A stretch of 64,000 bases of DNA from Limosilactobacillus caecicola (GTDB taxonomy: Bacteria; Bacillota; Bacilli; Lactobacillales; Lactobacillaceae): NCBI RefSeq assembly GCF_943192935.1, contig NZ_CALPCI010000001.1:487394-551393 (forward strand), written 5' to 3'. The notes beneath the pieces are model-generated. The model did not search any database. It had not been told where the DNA came from and worked only from the letters and a program-made list of their open reading frames with translations. A program made the position numbers and the translations under genes. This document shows, piece by piece, positions 1-8,906 of this stretch (position 1 is its first letter; every line of letters begins with the position of its first letter).

Positions 1-501
1 CGGAGTGCCTTCGATCTTAGCGAGACAAAGTATTTTGAGTCTGTTTCAGTAAAAGATATTGCCTCACACGCTCAGGTTGAACGCCAAACTTTTTATTATT
101 ATTTTTCAGATAAGTACCAGTGCTTGGCCTTTTATTTACAACAATGGGGGAAACTTCTTGCGGAGCGGGATGGTTCCACTAATTTAGAGCAACATCTCCT
201 GAACTTACTTGACGTAATTCGTAAACACAAAGAAGCAATTATTCATATTACCTACGGTGACCAAGGTTACTCCTTGCTGAGTGCCTTTCTCGACACCGCT
301 TTAAACCAATTTATCCTTCAAAGTGAGGGCAAGAAGCCTACTGATTCACTTGATAAGGGAGCACAATTTTTTGCTTATGGAATTCACGGAATTATTATTG
401 AATGGATCAAGAATGGCATGAGCGATGACCCTTCCACACTCCTGTCTAAAACATTACCAACCTCAACAGAAAGCGTTGATCGACTGTTCTCTGAAGCTTA
501 A
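1..501 (+). CDS. TetR/AcrR-family regulator, 5' end cut by window
   Basis: The reading frame is open from base 1 and ends at 501, giving the last 166 residues of a TetR-type repressor. The visible start holds the second half of the N-terminal DNA-binding domain: a serine-valine-lysine-aspartate-isoleucine-alanine stretch, then the recognition helix and the family signature ending in FYYYFSDKY. The rest is a helical ligand-binding domain of ordinary length, similar in wording to the DhaS-like branch. It precedes gadC in the same direction, with an 8-bp inverted repeat between them. It could control its own gene, gadC or something upstream of the window; the sequence does not decide this. The truncation is due to the window edge. 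Confidence 0.85.
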   Translation, partial: RSAFDLSETKYFESVSVKDIASHAQVERQTFYYYFSDKYQCLAFYLQQWGKLLAERDGSTNLEQHLLNLLDVIRKHKEAIIHITYGDQGYSLLSAFLDTALNQFILQSEGKKPTDSLDKGAQFFAYGIHGIIIEWIKNGMSDDPSTLLSKTLPTSTESVDRLFSEA

Positions 502-506
502 ATTTT

Positions 507-528
507 ATACATTTTAACCGAAATGTAT
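507..528. promoter_or_regulatory. inverted repeat, possible TetR operator or weak terminator
   Basis: ATACATTT at 507-514 is mirrored by AAATGTAT at 521-528 around a 6-base spacer, just after the TetR stop codon. No clean T-run follows, so an operator for the neighbouring regulator is as likely as a terminator. A second small palindrome, GTAAC-G-GTTAC, lies at 545-555 ahead of gadC. Confidence 0.4.
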
Positions 529-662
529 ATATCTTCTCCTTCCGGTAACGGTTACAATAAAATCGTAATCAGATTAATGGATATCCCTGGTTAATGTATT
601 ATTTCTGCAATCACAATAGCGCTCATGTGATGGTAGTGAATAAAAGTAGGAGATGGATTATT

Positions 663-2132
663 TTGGCTGAAAATAAACAAGAAGCCACGGACTTAAAGGC
701 AGTCAACCAGATTACTGGTTTCCAACTGTTTTCCATGACCACTTCGATGGTTATGACCGTCTACGGATTTGCTTCATTTGCTAAGCAAGGCGCTACGGCG
801 TTCTTCTTCCTGTTCTTAGCTGGTATTTTATGGTTCTTACCAGTTACTCGTGCCGCCGGTGAAATGGCCTCAGTTGATGGCTGGTCTAAAGGTGGTGTGT
901 TTACCTGGGTTGGCCACATGTTTGGTGATAACTCTGGTTTTACTGCATTGTTCTATCAATGGGTCCACATTACCGTTGGTATGAACACGATGATGATGTT
1001 CATTATTGCTTGTTTCTCAGCAAGTTTGAGCTGGTCAGGCATGTATGACAACGTCTGGATTCGTTACATTTTCATTTTGATCATTATTTGGGGACTTATT
1101 GCTCTTCAACAACGTGGTACTAAGTTCACTGGTAAGATCGCGCAATGGGGATTTACATTAGGTGTTATTATTCCAGTATTCTTCTTACTTTTCCTGTTTG
1201 CGGCTTACCTCTTAACTGGTCACCACATGTTGATCACGATTAACTGGCACACGATTTTCCCTAAGTCCTGGACCGGGAGTGTGTTAGTTGGATTTGTTCC
1301 GTTTATTTTAGCTTTCGCTGGTGCTGAAGGTTCTGCTCCTCACGTTAAGAACTTGAAGGACCCAAAGGCTTACTCTAAGGTTATGTTAGCATTAGCAATT
1401 GCCGCTATCTGCTCCGATATCATTGGTTCAATGTCAATTGCTGCAACGATTCCTAACGACCAAATTCAATTGAGTAACGGAATTGTTTTCGCTTACGGTT
1501 CCCTTGCTTCAATGTTCCACATGTCAGGTATTTTCATTCAAAAGTTAACTGGGATTCTGTTAGCACTTGGTGTGCTGGCTGAAATCAGTAGCTGGGTTGT
1601 TGGTCCAAATGCCGGGATGCACGAAGCTGCTCAAAAGGGCTTCCTTCCTGCACGGTTTGCTAAGTCTAACAAGAACGGTATTGGTACAAATGTCATGATT
1701 CTTCAAGGGATCATCGTATGTATCGTTGGTGCATGGTTAACCTTCGGTGCTGGTGGTAACAAGAACGATATCAGTTTCCAAACTGCCATGAGTTTAACTG
1801 TTGCCATTTACCAATTGATGTACTTGATGATGTTTGCAGCATACTTCAAGTTGGTTAACAAGCATGATGACTTACACCGGACTTGGGTTGCTTCACGTTC
1901 TAAGTTAATGAAGAACTTATACGCAATCTTTGGTTTCGTATTAAGTGCATTTGCTTTAATCGTTACCTTCTTCCCACCTGCAGGCTACTCCACGGCTCAA
2001 CAACACACTTACTTAATGCTGTTGATTGTTGGTTTCGTCATTGTCTTCATTGTTCCATTTATTATGCTTCGTTACCGTAACAAGTGGACTAAGCAAGTCA
2101 AGGACGCCGGTCTGTTTGATGATGAAGATTAA
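663..2132 (+). CDS. gadC: glutamate:GABA antiporter GadC
   Basis: APC-superfamily exchanger that imports glutamate and exports GABA, so that together with GadB each cycle removes one cytoplasmic proton. About twelve hydrophobic segments run from the FQLFSMTTSMVMTVYGF region, with the family-typical GFVPFILAFAGAEGSAPHVKNLKDP stretch in the middle (about residues 200-225). I place the start at TTG 663 (489 aa) because AGGAG lies at 648-652. The frame is open back to ATG 594, but that start lacks a ribosome site and adds a non-hydrophobic leader foreign to the family. Only about 22 residues follow the last membrane helix, so the long C-terminal pH plug known from E. coli GadC is not present. gadB follows 140 bases downstream in the same direction. 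Confidence 0.9.
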   Translation: MAENKQEATDLKAVNQITGFQLFSMTTSMVMTVYGFASFAKQGATAFFFLFLAGILWFLPVTRAAGEMASVDGWSKGGVFTWVGHMFGDNSGFTALFYQWVHITVGMNTMMMFIIACFSASLSWSGMYDNVWIRYIFILIIIWGLIALQQRGTKFTGKIAQWGFTLGVIIPVFFLLFLFAAYLLTGHHMLITINWHTIFPKSWTGSVLVGFVPFILAFAGAEGSAPHVKNLKDPKAYSKVMLALAIAAICSDIIGSMSIAATIPNDQIQLSNGIVFAYGSLASMFHMSGIFIQKLTGILLALGVLAEISSWVVGPNAGMHEAAQKGFLPARFAKSNKNGIGTNVMILQGIIVCIVGAWLTFGAGGNKNDISFQTAMSLTVAIYQLMYLMMFAAYFKLVNKHDDLHRTWVASRSKLMKNLYAIFGFVLSAFALIVTFFPPAGYSTAQQHTYLMLLIVGFVIVFIVPFIMLRYRNKWTKQVKDAGLFDDED

Positions 2133-2272
2133 TTATTAATTTAAGTTGATTTAGATTATGAAACCCTGAAAGGGGGAATTGGAGAACGAAGTTAGTAGTT
2201 GTCTGATTTGAAAAAGTAGTAGTCACATGTTTGTTACTATAGGTTTTACACAAAAGGAGGGGAAGGAATTAG

Positions 2273-3673
2273 TTGGCTACTAATTCCGAAACTAATATGG
2301 CTGATATTAATGACGCTTTAGAGCAAAACTGGTTAGGTAGCGTTGAAGCTGGTGAACATTTACCAGAAGAAACGATGCCAGAAAAGGCAATGAACCCAAA
2401 CGTTGCTGAACAATTGATTCAACACTTCCGTTTGAACGAAGCAAAGGCTAACCAAAACTTAGCAACCTTCTGTTCCACCCAAATGGAACCACAAGCTGAC
2501 AAGTTGATGGCTAGTGCAATGAACACTAACGCAATTGACAAGTCTGAATACCCAAAGACTGCCGCAATGGAAGACCGTTGTGCTGCTATGATTGGCCACA
2601 TGTGGGGTATTCCTGAAAATGAAAAGTTCCGGAAGGACTTCATTGGTACTTCAACCGTTGGTTCATCTGAAGCATGTATGTTAGGTGGACTTTCCATGCT
2701 CTTCTCATGGAAGCACCGTGCTAAGGCTAACGGCATTGACATTGATGACCTTCACAACCACAAGCCAAACATGATCATTGGTTCTGGTTACCAAGTTGTT
2801 TGGGAAAAGTTCTGTACTTACTGGAACGTTGAAATGCGTCAAGTTAAGTTGGAACACGGTACTAATGAATCTAGCCTGAACATCGAAAAGGCAATGTCAT
2901 TAGTTGACGAAAACACGATCGGGATTGTTGCTGTCTTCGGTATTACCTTTACTGGTGAAATTGATGACGTTCAAGCACTTGATGCTGAAGTTACTAAGTA
3001 CAACGAAGCTCACAAGGACATGCCAATTAAGATTCACGTTGATGCTGCTTACAACGGTTTCTTTGCACCTTGGGTTGATGGCTTCAAGCCTTGGGACTTC
3101 CGTCTGAAGAACGTTGCTTCAATCAACGTTTCTGGTCACAAGTACGGAATGGTTTACCCTGGTTTAGGTTGGACGATCTGGCGTAAGAACGACTACGAAC
3201 ACCTTCCAAAGGAAATGCGGTTCTCCGTACCATACCTTGGTGGTTCAGTTGACTCAATCGCTATTAACTTCTCCCACTCCGGTGCTCACATTGTAGGTCA
3301 ATACTACAACTTGATCCGGTTTGGTAAGGAAGGCTTCCGTGCCGTTATGGAAAACGTTCGGAAGGTATCTACTCACCTTAGTGAAGTTTTGAAGGCTACT
3401 GGTTACTTCGAAATGATCACCGATGGTTCTCTTCTTCCTATCAACACTTGGAAGCTTCGTGATGACGTTGATGTTAAGTGGAACCTTTATGACATGGAAG
3501 ATGCCCTTCGTTCATACGGTTGGCAAGTTCCTGCATACCCACTTCCAAAGGATCGTGACGACGAAACCGTTGAACGGATCGTTGTTCGTCCAGGAATGGA
3601 TATGACGATTGCTGATGACTTTGCTGAAGACCTTAACCAAGCCATTGCTGACTTGAACAAGAAGTTCAACTAG
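2273..3673 (+). CDS. gadB: glutamate decarboxylase
   Basis: PLP-dependent enzyme converting glutamate to GABA and CO2 in the cytoplasm, consuming a proton; the partner of the upstream antiporter. The PLP-binding lysine is residue 290, in the SGHKYG motif, and a substrate-site signature (TSTVGSSEACMLGG) lies near residues 125-138. The start is TTG 2273 behind AAAGGAGGGG; an in-frame ATG at 2297 is an alternative. Two oddities are visible. The usual HVDAASGG motif reads HVDAAYNG. The protein stops at LNKKFN, without the extra C-terminal tail that carries the pH-sensing histidine in E. coli GadB. The length (466 aa) is otherwise normal. Glutamate decarboxylase is the best call given gadC next door, but the motif change leaves some room for altered substrate preference. 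Confidence 0.9.
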   Translation: MATNSETNMADINDALEQNWLGSVEAGEHLPEETMPEKAMNPNVAEQLIQHFRLNEAKANQNLATFCSTQMEPQADKLMASAMNTNAIDKSEYPKTAAMEDRCAAMIGHMWGIPENEKFRKDFIGTSTVGSSEACMLGGLSMLFSWKHRAKANGIDIDDLHNHKPNMIIGSGYQVVWEKFCTYWNVEMRQVKLEHGTNESSLNIEKAMSLVDENTIGIVAVFGITFTGEIDDVQALDAEVTKYNEAHKDMPIKIHVDAAYNGFFAPWVDGFKPWDFRLKNVASINVSGHKYGMVYPGLGWTIWRKNDYEHLPKEMRFSVPYLGGSVDSIAINFSHSGAHIVGQYYNLIRFGKEGFRAVMENVRKVSTHLSEVLKATGYFEMITDGSLLPINTWKLRDDVDVKWNLYDMEDALRSYGWQVPAYPLPKDRDDETVERIVVRPGMDMTIADDFAEDLNQAIADLNKKFN

Positions 3674-3717
3674 TCATTTTAAGGGCACTCCTTAAATCAA
3701 CAGTTAATTAATAACTC

Positions 3718-3753
3718 AAAAGCCTTTTGCGACGTTTGTCGTAAGGGGCTTTT
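3718..3753 (+). terminator. terminator after gadB
   Basis: AAAAGCC (3718-3724) pairs with GGCTTTT (3747-3753), with an inner GCGAC/GTCGT pairing. It separates gadB from gltX, so gltX probably has its own promoter. A weaker hairpin, TTTAAGG...CCTTAAA, lies just before it at about 3677-3696. Confidence 0.6.
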
Positions 3754-3829
3754 GTCGTATTGCCGAATTATGTCAAAAGGGTTTCTCAAACATAATTTAG
3801 GAGCATTCTAATAAACTTTGCGATAGAGC

Positions 3830-3858
3830 TTTCAATTTTTTATACAGAATGTTAAAAT
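3830..3858 (+). promoter_or_regulatory. candidate gltX promoter
   Basis: TTTCAA (3830-3835), a 17-base spacer and TAAAAT (3853-3858) lie about 75 bases before the gltX start. The -35 is weak; assigned by position and spacing. Confidence 0.4.
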
Positions 3859-3934
3859 AGTCATAAGTCTTATAGATGGGAAAATTCCTGTCCGTTTAAA
3901 TAAGATTAATTTCTGATGGAGAGAGGATATTACT

Positions 3935-5443
3935 ATGGATAAAAAGGTTAGAGTTCGTTATGCTCCAAGTCCTACTGGCTTCTTGCATATCGGTAATGCA
4001 CAATCTGCACTTTTTAACTATCTGTTTGCTCGTCACTTTAATGGAACAATGGTTCTTCGGATCGAAGATACTGATATCGCACGGAATGTGCCACACGGTG
4101 AAGAGTCTCAGATGGAGAACTTGCATTGGTTGGGTGTTGACTGGGATGAAGGTCCAGATAAGCCAAATCCTAAGTATGCCCCATACCATCAAACTGAACG
4201 GAATAAGTTAGGAATTTACCACAAGTACGTTCAAAAGCTTTTGGATGAAGGTAAGGCCTACTACGACTACACTACTGAAGAAGAACTCCAAAAGATGCGT
4301 GACGAACAAAAGGCCAAGGGTGAAACCCCTCGTTACGATGGCCACTGGTTCGAAGCTAGTGATGAAGAAATCGCTGCTGCTAAGGCTAAGGGCATTAAGC
4401 CAAGTGTCCGTTTACACTTACCAAAGGATCACACTCTGGAATGGGACGATTGGGCTTTAGGTCACGTTTCATTTAACTCTGACAACCTTGGTGGGGACTT
4501 CATCATCGAAAAGAACAACGGGATGCCAACTTACAACTTTGCCGTTGTTATTGATGATTACCTGATGGACATCACCGACTGTCTTCGTGGTGCCGACCAC
4601 ATTGCCAACACGCCAAAGCAAATTGCTGTTTACGAAGCCTTAGGTGTTGACCACCCACACTTCTGTCACATTTCACTGATCTTCAACCCAGCTACTGGTA
4701 AGAAGTTGAGTAAGCGTGACAAGAACACCTTGCAATTCATTAGCCAATACCACCGTCATGGGTACCTCAAGGAAGCCATTTTTAACTTCATTGCCTTCCT
4801 TGGTTGGTCACCAGTTGGTGAAAAGGAAATCTACTCTAAGGAAGAATTGATCAAGGCTTACGATCCTAACCGGATGTCTAACTCACCTGCTTACTTCGAT
4901 CAACACAAGCTTGACTGGATGAACGGTGAATACATCAAGAAGATGTCCGTTGACGAATTAGCTGACCGGATCATGACCTTAGTTCACGAAAACGATTCTG
5001 AAGAAGCTAACAAGCTCAACGACTTGAAGATGAGTGATGATGACCTTCGTGATCTTTTGAAGAAGGTTATCCACATTCACCAGCGTGATGTTTACAAGTT
5101 GATCGAAATCATGGATTACGCTTGGTTCTACGCTACTATCTTAGACCAAGACCTTTCCTACGATGACTTTGCTAACTTCGACAAGGATGAAACTGTGGCT
5201 GTCTTGAGCGGTATTAAGGACGCCGTTGCTGACTTGCCAGAAGGCACTACTCCAGAAGCCTTTAACGACCTGATCAAGAAGGTTGGTAAGGAAGCTGGCG
5301 TGAAGGGACAAAAGCTTTACTTCCCATTGAACATTGCCTTCACTGGAAAGAGCTCTGCTCCACAAATCAATGAAATTATGGCTGTTTATCCAGTTGATAC
5401 AACTGTTAAGTTGCTCGACAAGGCCATTGCTTCATTAAACTAA
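3935..5443 (+). CDS. gltX: glutamate--tRNA ligase
   Basis: Class I aminoacyl-tRNA synthetase charging tRNA-Glu, and tRNA-Gln by mischarging in bacteria using the Gat pathway. The HIGH motif appears as PTGFLHIGN near residues 12-20 and the KMSKS motif as KKLSKRDKN near residues 252-260; the C-terminal anticodon-binding helices complete a normal length of 502 aa. The start is ATG 3935 behind a GAGAGGA site. It sits directly behind gadC-gadB, an arrangement also known from Levilactobacillus brevis and L. reuteri gad loci, where a GluRS gene follows gadB. Both use glutamate, but a terminator lies between them. Whether this is the only GluRS gene of the cell cannot be seen here. Confidence 0.95.
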   Translation: MDKKVRVRYAPSPTGFLHIGNAQSALFNYLFARHFNGTMVLRIEDTDIARNVPHGEESQMENLHWLGVDWDEGPDKPNPKYAPYHQTERNKLGIYHKYVQKLLDEGKAYYDYTTEEELQKMRDEQKAKGETPRYDGHWFEASDEEIAAAKAKGIKPSVRLHLPKDHTLEWDDWALGHVSFNSDNLGGDFIIEKNNGMPTYNFAVVIDDYLMDITDCLRGADHIANTPKQIAVYEALGVDHPHFCHISLIFNPATGKKLSKRDKNTLQFISQYHRHGYLKEAIFNFIAFLGWSPVGEKEIYSKEELIKAYDPNRMSNSPAYFDQHKLDWMNGEYIKKMSVDELADRIMTLVHENDSEEANKLNDLKMSDDDLRDLLKKVIHIHQRDVYKLIEIMDYAWFYATILDQDLSYDDFANFDKDETVAVLSGIKDAVADLPEGTTPEAFNDLIKKVGKEAGVKGQKLYFPLNIAFTGKSSAPQINEIMAVYPVDTTVKLLDKAIASLN

Positions 5444-5459
5444 TCGAATATTAGTCTAA

Positions 5460-5492
5460 ACCGGGTTACCCCAACGGGTAACCCGGTTTTTT
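5460..5492 (+). terminator. gltX terminator
   Basis: A perfect 12-bp stem, ACCGGGTTACCC (5460-5471) against GGGTAACCCGGT (5476-5487), with a CAAC loop and a T-run to 5492. A strong intrinsic terminator. Confidence 0.95.
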
Positions 5493-5533
5493 GTGTTAGT
5501 AGTTTGTTTTGACAAATCGGGGAGGGCAGTTAA

Positions 5534-5753
5534 ATGACTTCAAAAAAGTAAATTCAGCAAGCTGTTGAGATCGGTAAAGGCCCGTACAATGGCTATCTCA
5601 CTTGCTGCCCTCAAGGCAACCCGTCAATCCATCCTGGTTGCTGGGGGAACGAATAAGTTACCAGCCATTAGAGCAGCTTTGAACGGGGGATATGCGAACG
5701 TTTTGGTTACTGACTTGAACGATGCAGAAGCGTTATTACGCGAACAGGAATAA
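5534..5753 (+). pseudogene. SorC/DeoR-type sugar-binding regulator remnant
   Basis: The only coding traces here are two ends of one gene. ATG 5534, behind GGGGAGGG, opens a frame MTSKK-stop-IQQAVEIGKG that resembles the N-terminus of a SorC-type regulator. From about 5565 a second frame reads to TAA 5753; its ILVAGGTNKLPAIRAALNGG and NVLVTDLNDAEALL stretches match the C-terminal end of the SorC sugar-binding domain. A premature stop, a frame change and loss of roughly the middle 230-250 residues make it non-functional. No partner sugar operon remains beside it. The SorC assignment rests on the C-terminal wording and is moderately sure. Confidence 0.65.
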
Positions 5754-5755
5754 GC

Positions 5756-5786
5756 AAAGGGTGACTCGTTGCTGAGTCACCCTTTT
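5756..5786. terminator. terminator between the regulator remnant and trpS
   Basis: AAAGGGTGACTC (5756-5767) and GAGTCACCCTTTT (5774-5786) form a 12-bp stem with T-runs on both strands. It can serve the convergent trpS gene as well as the plus strand. Confidence 0.85.
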
Positions 5787-5796
5787 AATATCAAAT

Positions 5797-6813
5797 TTAT
5801 TCAAAGTAATTTAGGCCCATCGCGTCCTTAACTTCGTGCAAGGTTTGGTTTGCCACTTTATTGGCTTTTTCTGAACCCCGCTTTAGCATGTCGTAGACTG
5901 CTGGGATATCCTTGGCAAATTCAGCCCGGCGTTCCCGAATTGGCGTTAAATGCTCATTTAAGACTTCGAAGAGGTACTTCTTAATCTTAACGTCACCAAG
6001 GCCACCGGCCCGGTAATGTTCCTTTAATTCTTGAACCTTTTCTTTATCATCATCAAAGATGTCAAGGTAGGTGAAGACAATGTTGCCTTCGACTTGGCCC
6101 GGATCTTCAATGTGAATGTGATTTGGATCAGTATACATGGACATGACCTTTTTACGGAGCGTGTCTTCGTCATCTGAAAGGTAGATGGCATTACCAAGGG
6201 ATTTGCTCATCTTGGCATTACCGTCGAGCCCTGGAATTCGTCCTTGACCCTTTGGTGGAAAGACCCCTTCAGGCTCTACCAAGACGTCGCCGTAAATGGA
6301 GTTGAAGGTGCGGACGATTTCCCGTGCTTGTTCCAACATTGGTTCTTGGTCATCCCCAACTGGGACTAGTTCGGCTTTAAATGCTGTAATGTCACAAGCT
6401 TGACTAACCGGGTAGGTTAAGAAGCCGGCGGGAATGGAACGGTTAAAGTTTTTTTGCTGAATTTCCGCCTTGACGGTTGGGTTCCGTTCCAAACGAGACA
6501 CGGTCACCAAATTCAGGAAGTACATGTTTAATTCCGAAAGGGCCGGGATTTGTGATTGAACATAAATGGTGGACTTTTCTGGATCAAGACCGACGGCTAA
6601 GTAGTCGAGGGCAACTTGAACCAAACTGTTGTGGATCTTTTCTGGATCGCGGGCGTTATCAGTCAGCGCTTGTTGGTCCGCGATCATGATGTATGGATCA
6701 TATTTACCGCTATTTTGCATCTTCACCCGTTCACGGAGGGAACCAACGTAGTGACCAATGTGCAAGTGACCAGTTGGCCGGTCACCAGTTAAGATTACTT
6801 TTTTCTCTGTCAT
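5797..6813 (-). CDS. trpS: tryptophan--tRNA ligase
   Basis: Class I synthetase charging tRNA-Trp. HIGH-like motif [10 protein letters not shown] lies at residues 13-22 and the KMSKS motif ([11 protein letters not shown]) near residues 190-200; length is 338 aa, normal for bacterial TrpRS. I start at the ATG whose complement is 6811-6813, nine bases behind AAAGGA. An ATG three codons earlier (6822) lies too close to the ribosome site. It is preceded by its own T-box leader with a candidate UGG specifier, so expression should rise when uncharged tRNA-Trp accumulates. tyrS lies upstream on the same strand, but trpS has its own promoter overlapping the tyrS stop. Confidence 0.95.
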   Translation of the reverse strand: MTEKKVILTGDRPTGHLHIGHYVGSLRERVKMQNSGKYDPYIMIADQQALTDNARDPEKIHNSLVQVALDYLAVGLDPEKSTIYVQSQIPALSELNMYFLNLVTVSRLERNPTVKAEIQQKNFNRSIPAGFLTYPVSQACDITAFKAELVPVGDDQEPMLEQAREIVRTFNSIYGDVLVEPEGVFPPKGQGRIPGLDGNAKMSKSLGNAIYLSDDEDTLRKKVMSMYTDPNHIHIEDPGQVEGNIVFTYLDIFDDDKEKVQELKEHYRAGGLGDVKIKKYLFEVLNEHLTPIRERRAEFAKDIPAVYDMLKRGSEKANKVANQTLHEVKDAMGLNYFE

Positions 6814-6847
6814 ATCATTCAATCCTTTCTATCATTACCGGGTAAAA

Positions 6848-7045
6848 GAAAATCGCCCCATTTTCCTAGTCGGAAAATAGGACGATTGACCGCGGTGCCA
6901 CCTATTTTATGTACAAAAATGTACATCACTCATTAATTATTTAACTACTTCTGGCGGCTCCACTTCGCACTTCCGTAGACTTCTCTCAGCGGTTGTCAGT
7001 CATCTCTGTTGGTGGTTGTGCTACTATTACCACGTCTTCGAATTA
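6848..7045 (-). ncRNA. T-box riboswitch of trpS (Trp)
   Basis: On the minus strand the leader carries the T-box core TGGCACCGCGG (complement of about 6891-6904). A terminator follows, its stem formed by plus-strand 6851-6866 and 6872-6887. In the 3' side of Stem I the pattern GAA-G-TGG-A places a UGG specifier at complement 6960-6962, fitting tryptophan. Confidence 0.9.
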
Positions 7046-7050
7046 TTTAA

Positions 7051-7078
7051 ATTGTAACCGATTTTAAAAATTGTGCAA
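7051..7078 (-). promoter_or_regulatory. trpS promoter
   Basis: Read on the minus strand: TTGCAC (complement 7073-7078), a 16-base spacer and TACAAT (complement 7051-7056). It sits immediately downstream of the tyrS stop codon and would start the T-box transcript near 7044. Confidence 0.65.
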
Positions 7079-7079
7079 G

Positions 7080-8333
7080 CTATTTATTAACTTTGGCGAG
7101 GGTGTAGTGCTTCTTACCACGCCGGACGACCACGTATTTACCATCAAAGTGATCAGCGGGATTGATTTCTGCATCGACGTCCGTGACCTTTTCACCATTA
7201 ACGGTGATGGCCCCGTTCTTGACATCTTCACGGGCTTGCCGCTTGGATGGTTCAATTTTAGTATCCACTAACCAGTCAACGATGTTAGCAGAATCAGCTG
7301 AAACATCGACGGATGGAGCAGATTGGAAGGCTTGTTCGACGTCGGCGGTCGTCAGGTCTTGAATATTTCCCTTAAACAGCAATTGGGAAATTTCTTCCGC
7401 GTGCTTGGTAGCTTCTTCGCCATGGACAAAAGTGGTTACTTCACGGGCCAGTGTCCGTTGGGCTTCCCGCTTCCAGGGTTCCTTTTCGACCTTTTCGGCC
7501 AGGGCATTAATTTGGTCTTGGTCGAGGAAGGTGAAGTACTTCAGGTATTTAACAACATCACGGTCATCCTGGTTGAGCCAGAACTGGTAGAATTCGTAAG
7601 GTGAAGTTTTTTCTGGATCTAACCAAACGGCACCACCGGCAGTTTTGCCAAATTTCGTCCCATCAGCTTTGAGCATTAATGGGATCGTGAGGCCAAAGAC
7701 CTTGGTTTCTGGACCTTCGATTTTGTGAATTAAGTCAATCCCGGAGGTGATGTTCCCCCATTGGTCAGAACCGCCGATTTGGAGTTGGACGTCATTGTTT
7801 TGGTACAGGTGCAGGAAATCGATCGCTTGGAGAATTTGGTAAGTAAATTCAGTAAAGGAAATCCCGTTTTCCAGCCGGCTCGCAACCACTTCCTTGTTTA
7901 ACATCGTGTTGACGTTGAACAGTTTCCCGTAATCACGGAGAAATTCGATCATATTGAGCTTGGAAAGCCAGGTGTAATTATCGACGATGGTGAAGTTTTC
8001 GGTGCCGAAAAGCTTCTTCATTTGGTTCGTCAAGGCTTCCTTGTTGTGTTCCAATTTTGATGCGGATTGGAGTGTCCGTTCAGTTTTACGACCAGAAGGA
8101 TCACCAATGGCCCCAGTTCCGCCACCGATGATGATGACCGGATGGTGGCCAGCTAATTGGAATCGTTTCAGCATCATAAATGGAATCAGGTGACCGATGT
8201 GGAGACTGTCACCCGTTGGATCAGTTCCACAGTACAGACTAATTTGTTTTTCATCGGTCAGCTTCCGCAAGCCTTCTTCATCCGTCACCTGGTTTAAGGC
8301 GCCCCGCCATTTTAATTCATCAACAATGTTCAT
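7080..8333 (-). CDS. tyrS: tyrosine--tRNA ligase
   Basis: Class I synthetase charging tRNA-Tyr. HIGH-like motif GDSLHIGHL is near residues 45-53, a KFGKT motif near residues 230-234, and a C-terminal S4 RNA-binding domain (SKRQAREDVKNGAITVNGEKV) near residues 350-375. The start is ATG at complement 8331-8333 (MNIVDELKWRG, 417 aa), with GGAGGG upstream. The frame stays open further upstream, but that part reads through the T-box terminator and is not protein. The gene has its own T-box and a promoter divergent from that of the amino acid permease. Confidence 0.95.
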   Translation of the reverse strand: MNIVDELKWRGALNQVTDEEGLRKLTDEKQISLYCGTDPTGDSLHIGHLIPFMMLKRFQLAGHHPVIIIGGGTGAIGDPSGRKTERTLQSASKLEHNKEALTNQMKKLFGTENFTIVDNYTWLSKLNMIEFLRDYGKLFNVNTMLNKEVVASRLENGISFTEFTYQILQAIDFLHLYQNNDVQLQIGGSDQWGNITSGIDLIHKIEGPETKVFGLTIPLMLKADGTKFGKTAGGAVWLDPEKTSPYEFYQFWLNQDDRDVVKYLKYFTFLDQDQINALAEKVEKEPWKREAQRTLAREVTTFVHGEEATKHAEEISQLLFKGNIQDLTTADVEQAFQSAPSVDVSADSANIVDWLVDTKIEPSKRQAREDVKNGAITVNGEKVTDVDAEINPADHFDGKYVVVRRGKKHYTLAKVNK

Positions 8334-8364
8334 AAATTGTCCCTCCAATTCAGTAACAACGAAA

Positions 8365-8577
8365 AAACGCCCCAAGACACTTAAGCCTTGGGACGAAGTG
8401 AACCGTGGTACCACCCATTTTCGTACGTTACGTACCTTAATTGACGTTATTTACAAGAGTATTGATTCATGCTTAACGAGCTGTAATTCACGAACTTGCT
8501 GTGGATTGGCTCACACATCACCGCCAATTCTCTAAGCCAGGGAACAAGTTGCTACTGAAACTCTGAATCAATCATTG
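8365..8577 (-). ncRNA. T-box riboswitch of tyrS (Tyr)
   Basis: The T-box core GGGTGGTACCACGGT is the complement of about 8402-8416. A terminator stem lies at 8368-8376/8387-8395. The pattern GAA-T-TAC-A gives a UAC specifier at complement 8483-8485, as expected for tyrosine. Confidence 0.9.
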
Positions 8578-8582
8578 TATGC

Positions 8583-8611
8583 ATTAAACAATGTTTTAAA
8601 TTAAAAGTCAA
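8583..8611 (-). promoter_or_regulatory. tyrS promoter
   Basis: On the minus strand TTGACT (complement 8606-8611), a 17-base spacer and TTTAAT (complement 8583-8588), a few bases ahead of the T-box leader. Confidence 0.65.
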
Positions 8612-8665
8612 GCCACTAAAAATGGAAAAAATCCCCATGGAACCGGTTTAACGGCATTTGGAGCG

Positions 8666-8693
8666 TTGACAGATTATGAGAATTTAGTATAAT
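8666..8693 (+). promoter_or_regulatory. promoter of the permease T-box leader
   Basis: TTGACA (8666-8671), a 16-base spacer and TATAAT (8688-8693): both hexamers are consensus. Transcription should start near 8700, so the leader before the terminator is only about 180 bases long. Confidence 0.85.
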
Positions 8694-8699
8694 AATGAT

Positions 8700-8884
8700 T
8701 AACTTTTGATAAGAGCGACTTGCAGAGAGGCCAAGAAATGGTGAAACTTGGCCGTCGCAAAATGGCATTGACGCGTGAAATGGGTGGTTCCATTATTGAC
8801 CAAGAGGTAGGCACTGAGCCTATAAAGATGGGTGGAACCGCGTTGACAGACGTCCCTGGTAAATGGATTACCAGGGGCGTTTTT
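8700..8884 (+). ncRNA. compact T-box riboswitch of the amino acid permease
   Basis: The T-box core TGGAACCGCG lies at 8833-8842, with an antiterminator partner at the CGTCCCT stretch from 8851. The competing terminator is CGTCCCTGGTAA (8851-8862) against TTACCAGGGGCG (8868-8879) with a T-run. The 5' part holds AGAGAG followed by a GGCCAAG/CTTGGCC hairpin with a TGGTGAAA loop, as in Stem I apical regions. By the GAA-N-codon pattern of the other three T-boxes in this window, the specifier is UGG at 8781-8783 (Trp). AUG one base earlier cannot be fully excluded. Confidence 0.8.
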
Positions 8885-8906
8885 GCGTTAGAAAGGAGTA
8901 TTGCTG

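Noticed and set aside
8334..8414. N-terminal extension of tyrS by 27 residues
   Set aside because: The extension is translated T-box terminator; the ATG at 8333 has a good ribosome site and matches the family start.
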